Translations under genes and position numbers: made by a program
DNA from: Nitrospira sp.
GTDB lineage: Bacteria > Nitrospirota > Nitrospiria > Nitrospirales > Nitrospiraceae
NCBI GenBank assembly: GCA_030456405.1
Contig: JAKDNQ010000085.1
Location: 1-8,492, forward strand
Reading direction: 5' to 3'
Length of the DNA stretch: 8,492 nt
Notes under the pieces: generated by a model
Seen by the model: only the letters and a program-made list of their open reading frames with translations
What the model was told of the DNA's origin: nothing
Databases searched by the model: none
Shown: positions 5,489-8,492 of the stretch, in pieces
Position numbering within the stretch: position 1 is the first letter of the stretch
Layout: the number at the start of each line of letters is the position of its first letter

Positions 5489-6409
5489 ATGAGTTGTGGG
5501 GACGGTATGAGATATGTACTTCGTAAAGCGGTTCTGGGAAAAGTTCCGGAAATAGAAATCACGGAGGAAAACTATCTGGCCCTCCAAAATGCTCGAGAAG
5601 TACTCACGAATGCCTTAGCCATTGAAGAAAAATATGAAATTTTGATCTGCAATTACCTGGAATTCGAAAAGCAAATTCTGAACGATACTGCATATTACAT
5701 GGTTCGGAGCATTACAGGATATTCGGATTTTTTCGACGTTCGTCTGGCACTGAATGTCCGACTCGTAAACCTCCTCACTTCAGCAAGGCTATATATAGAT
5801 CAACTCAAGCGGCATGTAAGCGGATGTGTACCTGTCCTGAAAGAGGAGATAATAAAAGCTCTTTTTTCAAAAGAGTATGACGGGAACCCAGAGTATCGAT
5901 TCATGGAAAATTTAAGAAACCATGTTCAACACCGGGGTCTCCCCATTCATTGGGTGTCGCAAGGAGGAAGCTGGACTGAGGCCGGAGAGAATGGCTTTTT
6001 AGAGTATTCAACGGAGTTTGCTTCACGACGTTCATTTCTGGAGGAGGATGGGGGGTTTAAGCAATCAGTTTTGCAGGAGTCGGATGACAAGATTGATCTA
6101 AAAAAATACACGAGATGCTATATTGAATCGATTGGCAATATTCATGATTCAGCGAGGAAAATAATTGCCGAGCCTGTGAGCACAGCTCGTGAATTGCTTC
6201 AAGATGCACATAGCAAATATAAAGCGATCTCCAACGAGAGTCTCGCCGGTCTGAGCGTGTACGCCTTGTCTGAAGCTGGAACTACTGGTTCTTTCCCAAT
6301 ACTTCTCGATTGGGACGATATTCGAATAGAACTCCAAAAACGAAATAGGAAAGCAATTAATCTCAAGAAAAGATATGTCACGGGAAAAGGCAAGACTGAC
6401 AGTAAATAA
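5489..6409 (+). CDS. hypothetical protein with an R-x4-H (HEPN-like) motif
   Basis: A 306-residue protein, mostly helical by residue pattern, with no membrane segment. ENLRNHVQHRGLPIH (140-154) contains R143-x4-H148, the arrangement of the RNA-cleaving active site of HEPN domains, set within a helix-rich region (90-150: LALNVRLVNLLTSARLYIDQL before it). This suggests a possible ribonuclease, but the overall fold is not proven and one short motif can occur by chance. The C-terminal part (230-306) is charged, ending in a lysine-rich tail. Start ATG 5489 is used; ATG 5507, seven residues later, has a better purine-rich stretch (TGGGGA) before it. The gene is clearly more A+T-rich than the host-like genes and follows the Fic gene by 68 bp, so it may be part of the same acquired block. 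Confidence 0.75.
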   Translation: MSCGDGMRYVLRKAVLGKVPEIEITEENYLALQNAREVLTNALAIEEKYEILICNYLEFEKQILNDTAYYMVRSITGYSDFFDVRLALNVRLVNLLTSARLYIDQLKRHVSGCVPVLKEEIIKALFSKEYDGNPEYRFMENLRNHVQHRGLPIHWVSQGGSWTEAGENGFLEYSTEFASRRSFLEEDGGFKQSVLQESDDKIDLKKYTRCYIESIGNIHDSARKIIAEPVSTARELLQDAHSKYKAISNESLAGLSVYALSEAGTTGSFPILLDWDDIRIELQKRNRKAINLKKRYVTGKGKTDSK

Positions 6410-6412
6410 ATC

Positions 6413-6437
6413 CAGCCGACCGCTAGCGCCTCGGCTG
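6413..6437 (+). terminator. hairpin after the first R-x4-H gene
   Basis: CAGCCGA (6413-6419) pairs perfectly with TCGGCTG (6431-6437). The loop contains the self-complementary CGCTAGCG. It begins three bases after the stop codon of the 5489-6409 gene. No T-run follows on the plus strand, so it is either a weak or factor-dependent terminator or an mRNA-stabilising hairpin. Confidence 0.4.
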
Positions 6438-6492
6438 ATTCAAGCACGCTGCCGGCGCCACCTCACAGTGACCCTCATGAGCGATCCTCCTT

Positions 6493-6933
6493 ATGCCCAT
6501 TACACGCTCCAAATTCCCGAATAGAGTTCTTGTTTTGCCCAATGCCAGATACTTTTTCGGTAAAGCACAAACGATGAATGACTGCTGGAATGTGGCACGT
6601 GTATTTGATTGCGCTGGTGCGGCCACCGTTTACATAACCTCAATAGGAACTTTCGGGTTCATATTCCCCGATTCAAGCGATCTGGCATCTATAGACGTTC
6701 TGAAATTTCGCGGTCAAGGGATTGTGTCGGAAGAGGTAATGGAGAATGATGACTGCATCCACGATTTACAGGAAAGACGTATGCTGTTTATCAATTTTGT
6801 CTCAGCAGCGTTCTTTGGAAGGGTTGCCGCCAAGGCACACACATCTCTCTCGGGCGCTATCTACAATGGGCAAGACAGGATTACTGGCTTTGATATCGGG
6901 GAAACACAGTTTCCATACAATGGACGGAATTGA
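6493..6933 (+). CDS. hypothetical protein of 146 residues
   Basis: No family is recognised. The protein has alternating short hydrophobic stretches such as RVLVLPNARYFFG (11-23) and AATVYITSIGTFGFIFPD (43-60), and MLFINFVSAAFFGRVAAKA (96-114), which suggests a mixed alpha/beta soluble domain; there is no clear membrane helix and no signal peptide. The C-terminus ends SLSGAIYNGQDRITGFDIG then a short tail. The first in-frame ATG is 6493, after an in-frame TGA at 6478-6480; no convincing ribosome binding site precedes it. The stop codon (6931-6933) overlaps the proposed start of the next gene by three bases (TTGA), which implies coupled translation and a shared function with the HEPN-like protein downstream, for example as its partner or antitoxin. 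That role is inference. Confidence 0.65.
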   Translation: MPITRSKFPNRVLVLPNARYFFGKAQTMNDCWNVARVFDCAGAATVYITSIGTFGFIFPDSSDLASIDVLKFRGQGIVSEEVMENDDCIHDLQERRMLFINFVSAAFFGRVAAKAHTSLSGAIYNGQDRITGFDIGETQFPYNGRN

Positions 6934-7514
6934 TTAGCCGGGCCATAGAGGGGAAAGTGAATGCTCTCAACAACGAAAAACAGCGGATCGACTTCTTAGA
7001 GGAGAGTGACATTGACGATGCCATTTCCTATGTCCAGCATGTTTTAGAGCGACGAAACGATTTTGAATATGCTGACATGCAGTCATGTATGGTCATGAAC
7101 TATCAGGCAGCCATACTTCATAATCAACAGCATGCTGCCGCAAGTCTGGTTCTGAACTTTTCAGTCATAGAATCATTGATGCGAGAGATATTTATGGCGT
7201 ATGGACTGGTTGCTAACATCACAGTTAAGTCGTTCGCCACAAAACAACATACTGTTTCAAGAGTATCAAAGAAAACTTTTGATGATATGACAGCTCATAA
7301 AGTCATGGAAGCATTACAATCTGGCGGGTTGCTCAACGATTACCTGTATCAGCGTCTTGACAGTGTACGGAAGAAAAGAAATGGACTTATGCACAAAGGC
7401 GTGATGATAAGCCCCAGGGATTCTGGTGATTGCCAAACTTTGGTTCGCGATCTTTGGGCATTTCTCATAGATACGCCTTTCGAGCTGACTGCGGGGTGGT
7501 CTTACCGCCGTTGA
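6930..7514 (+). CDS. HEPN-domain-like protein (possible ribonuclease)
   Basis: A 194-residue, largely helical protein. SVRKKRNGLMHKG (145-157) holds R150-x4-H155, the catalytic R-x4-H of HEPN ribonucleases, in the usual setting of a basic helix ending in H-x-G. The earlier AASLVLNFSVIESLMREIF (70-88) matches the preceding helix of HEPN folds, with its conserved glutamate (E81). HEPN proteins with this motif typically cut RNA in toxin-antitoxin or phage-defence systems; some only bind RNA. The start is taken as TTG 6930, overlapping the stop of the gene before it; GTG 6957 is an alternative but its AGAGGGG is too close. It is the last gene of the A+T-rich block and is followed by repeat elements rather than a clear terminator. 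Confidence 0.72.
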   Translation: MISRAIEGKVNALNNEKQRIDFLEESDIDDAISYVQHVLERRNDFEYADMQSCMVMNYQAAILHNQQHAAASLVLNFSVIESLMREIFMAYGLVANITVKSFATKQHTVSRVSKKTFDDMTAHKVMEALQSGGLLNDYLYQRLDSVRKKRNGLMHKGVMISPRDSGDCQTLVRDLWAFLIDTPFELTAGWSYRR

Positions 7515-7603
7515 GAAAAAAACAAATTGATTTATGTAGTTCGATGGTAAAAACCTATGAAACGCTGCGGGATCATTGCTTGACCGTACATTTCACGTCC
7601 TTA

Positions 7604-7645
7604 CCAGACGGTCTCTCACCGCACACATCGAGGGACTACTATTCT
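7604..7645 (+). repeat. decayed half copy of the structured repeat
   Basis: GACGGTCTCTCACCGCACA then CATCGAGGGACTACTATTC matches the left half of the downstream elements (compare GATGGTCTCCCACTGCGCA at 7672 and CATCGAGCGACCACTGTTTC at 7808). The right half with the TGCG(CG)AGCA block is missing. It sits directly before the first full copy. Confidence 0.5.
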
Positions 7646-7662
7646 TCCATATTCTCCCTTCA

Positions 7663-7752
7663 GGCGGGCTAGATGGTCTCCCACTGCGCACGTCCAACGA
7701 GGGTCTTCTGAGACCGCGCGTTGCGCGAGCACAGGAGACTATCTAGCCTGCC
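7663..7752. repeat. structured repeat element, copy A
   Basis: The arms 7663-7681 and 7734-7752 pair over 19 bp with only two G-T wobbles. Inside, the core CTGCGCACGTCCAACGAGGG ... ACCGCGCGTTGCGCGAGCACAG is nearly the same as in copy B. CAACG can pair with CGTTG, and the tip forms GGTCT-TCTG-AGACC (7702-7715). The whole unit can fold as one long hairpin in RNA or as a cruciform in DNA. It lies about 150 bp after the last HEPN-like gene. Confidence 0.75.
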
Positions 7753-7766
7753 CTTCCGAGTCTTGA

Positions 7767-7873
7767 CCCCTCTTAGGGGAGGGGCCAAGGCTGCCCTTTA
7801 CTGCGCGCATCGAGCGACCACTGTTTCATCGTGGGGGCTCTGCGAGCAAGAAGGGCACCTGGCCGCTCCCCTC
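7767..7873. repeat. structured repeat element, copy C (divergent)
   Basis: Arms 7775-7798 and 7851-7872 pair with two bulges and one mismatch. The core starts ACTGCGCGCATCGAGCGA and ends TGCGAGCA, recognisably the same family as copies A and B. Within it GAGC pairs with GGCTC and CCAC with GTGG, in the place where A and B use CAACG and CGTTG. A smaller hairpin CCCCT-CTT-AGGGG (7767-7779) overlaps the left arm as an alternative fold. It ends just before the CPXCG gene and could affect its expression. Confidence 0.6.
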
Positions 7874-7880
7874 TCTCCAT

Positions 7881-8096
7881 TTGTCATGCGATAGAGATTT
7901 GCGGTACCGTACTTGCGTCGTGGAACACTCCTTCATCTGTCCCTTTTGCGGCGAAGTGATCTCGATGGTCCTGGACCTCTCGGTTCGCCGTCACACCTAT
8001 GTCGAAGACTGCGAGGTATGCTGTAACCCTCTTGAGATTAGTTATACCGTCGAAGACGATTCCCTGACTCATTTCGAAGCGAAGAGTCTCGAATAG
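7881..8096 (+). CDS. CPXCG motif-containing cysteine-rich protein
   Basis: A 71-residue protein with the zinc-ribbon-like signature of the Cys_rich_CPXG family: FICPFCGEVI (18-27, C20 and C23) and YVEDCEVCCNPLEI (40-53, C44, C47 and C48), with the acidic stretch VEDDS (57-61) behind it. These small cytoplasmic proteins presumably bind zinc through four cysteines; their function is unknown. The start is uncertain: TTG 7881 gives 71 residues, TTG 7899 gives 65 and GTG 7920 gives 58, and the usual family length (about 60-70) does not separate the first two. No strong ribosome binding site is seen. The gene stands alone, bracketed by copies of the structured repeat (C just before, B 100 bp after). 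It looks like a host gene rather than part of the acquired block. Confidence 0.85.
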   Translation: MSCDRDLRYRTCVVEHSFICPFCGEVISMVLDLSVRRHTYVEDCEVCCNPLEISYTVEDDSLTHFEAKSLE

Positions 8097-8198
8097 GGAG
8101 TATAAGAGGGTACGAGGTTCTGGCAGGCGCACGGAAAGAAGAGCTCTGAGCGAGATAGTCAAGCGGAGAAATAATGCAGGTCGCTCGTTCTCTCTTCA

Positions 8199-8296
8199 GG
8201 GATGGGGGGCTGATTGGTCTTCTACTGCGCGCGTCCAACGAGGGGAGTCCTCGACCGCGCGTTGCGCGAGCACAGAAGATCATCAGGCTCCATCCC
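8199..8296. repeat. structured repeat element, copy B
   Basis: GGGATGG (8199-8205) pairs with CCATCCC (8290-8296), and GGGGCTGATTGGTCTTCT (8206-8223) pairs with AGAAGATCATCAGGCTCC (8274-8291) with one bulge and a mismatch. The core 8224-8273 (ACTGCGCGCGTCCAACGAGG ... ACCGCGCGTTGCGCGAGCAC) is almost identical to that of copy A. The tip is CGAGG-GGAGT-CCTCG, at the same position as the tip hairpin of copy A but with different sequence. It lies between the CPXCG gene and the promoter of the phosphotransferase gene. Confidence 0.75.
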
Positions 8297-8309
8297 GTTC
8301 ATCCTTTGA

Positions 8310-8338
8310 GTGACAAGATTTCCCAGCGCCAGTATAAT
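8310..8338 (+). promoter_or_regulatory. sigma70-like promoter of the phosphotransferase gene
   Basis: GTGACA (8310-8315) lies 17 bases before a perfect TATAAT (8333-8338). Transcription would start near 8344-8346, while the proposed ATG is at 8348, so the transcript would be leaderless or nearly so. Confidence 0.6.
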
Positions 8339-8347
8339 GCGTAGCCT

Positions 8348-8492
8348 ATGGCCACAGTGAATCCTGCTGCTCCGAAACAGCCGCTCGCCTTGTCGGATAG
8401 CACCCTCGTGGCAGCCACGGTTGAGGCTCGGCTTCCCTTTAAGGGACAATTCAAAGCCCTCACGCCCTTAGCAGGCGATGCGTCCAACCGCC
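8348..8492 (+). CDS. phosphotransferase of the COG3178/AmgK type, N-terminal fragment
   Basis: An open frame from ATG 8348 to the right edge, 48 residues. It ends in LTPLAGDASNR (38-48), which matches the opening of the phosphotransferase family that includes the cell-wall-recycling sugar kinase AmgK, where GDASxRxYxR forms the ATP-binding loop. The N-terminal 30 residues are a variable lead. Members phosphorylate small molecules such as N-acetylmuramate or aminoglycoside-like compounds; the catalytic part is outside the window, so the substrate cannot be stated. There is no ribosome binding site, and the promoter's -10 box ends nine bases before the ATG. GTG 8357 is a possible later start. 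Confidence 0.62.
   Translation, partial: MATVNPAAPKQPLALSDSTLVAATVEARLPFKGQFKALTPLAGDASNR

Noticed and set aside
7430..7672. An 80-codon plus-strand frame past the HEPN-like gene
   Set aside because: It is out of frame with the HEPN-like protein and runs into the repeat array; the translation shows no motif.
7604..8296. CRISPR array
   Set aside because: The repeats are long, imperfect, unevenly spaced and internally self-complementary, with no regular spacers, so they are not CRISPR.

Overview
The window looks like a chromosomal segment of a moderately GC-rich bacterium carrying an acquired defence-type island. The host-like genes (GH57 glycosidase, VanZ-like protein, CPXCG protein, COG3178-type phosphotransferase) and the style of the intergenic DNA (recurring TTCAC-TCTTACG-like stretches, AGACCAGAT-like micro-repeats, GC-rich hairpin repeats) suggest Nitrospira or a relative. 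That assignment rests on recognition only, not on a marker gene.

Layout. Positions 1-542 (minus) are the N-terminal part of a GH57-family enzyme, divergent from a VanZ-like membrane protein (617-1027, plus). Next comes a tight two-gene unit (1246-2057): a nucleotidyltransferase-fold protein and a small helical partner that overlap by one base. From about 2160 the content becomes defence-like: a truncated N-terminus of a type IIG restriction-modification enzyme (2267-2557), a NotI-family restriction endonuclease (2670-3560, plus) and, converging on it with a 71-nt tail overlap, a D12-class adenine methyltransferase (3490-4569, minus). A Fic-domain protein (4623-5420, plus) diverges from the methyltransferase across a 53-bp spacer that holds a good sigma70-like promoter and an inverted repeat. 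Three more A+T-rich genes follow (5489-7514): a protein with an R-x4-H motif, an unrecognised 146-residue protein, and a second R-x4-H (HEPN-like) protein whose start overlaps the stop of the gene before it.

From 7515 to the right edge there are few genes. The DNA holds at least three copies, plus a decayed half copy, of a roughly 90-100 bp hairpin element. Its outer arms differ in sequence between copies but stay complementary within each copy. The elements flank a small CPXCG zinc-ribbon-type gene (7881-8096). At the right edge a phosphotransferase gene begins at 8348, only 9 bp after a consensus -10 box.

Working together: the endonuclease and methyltransferase probably form one restriction-modification system. 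The Fic protein and the two R-x4-H proteins are candidate toxin or abortive-infection components beside it. The nucleotidyltransferase pair upstream may be a separate small module. The most noteworthy signals are the structured repeat family, the pairing of a NotI-like nuclease with an adenine methyltransferase, the junction at the 3' ends of those two genes, and the tandem R-x4-H module.
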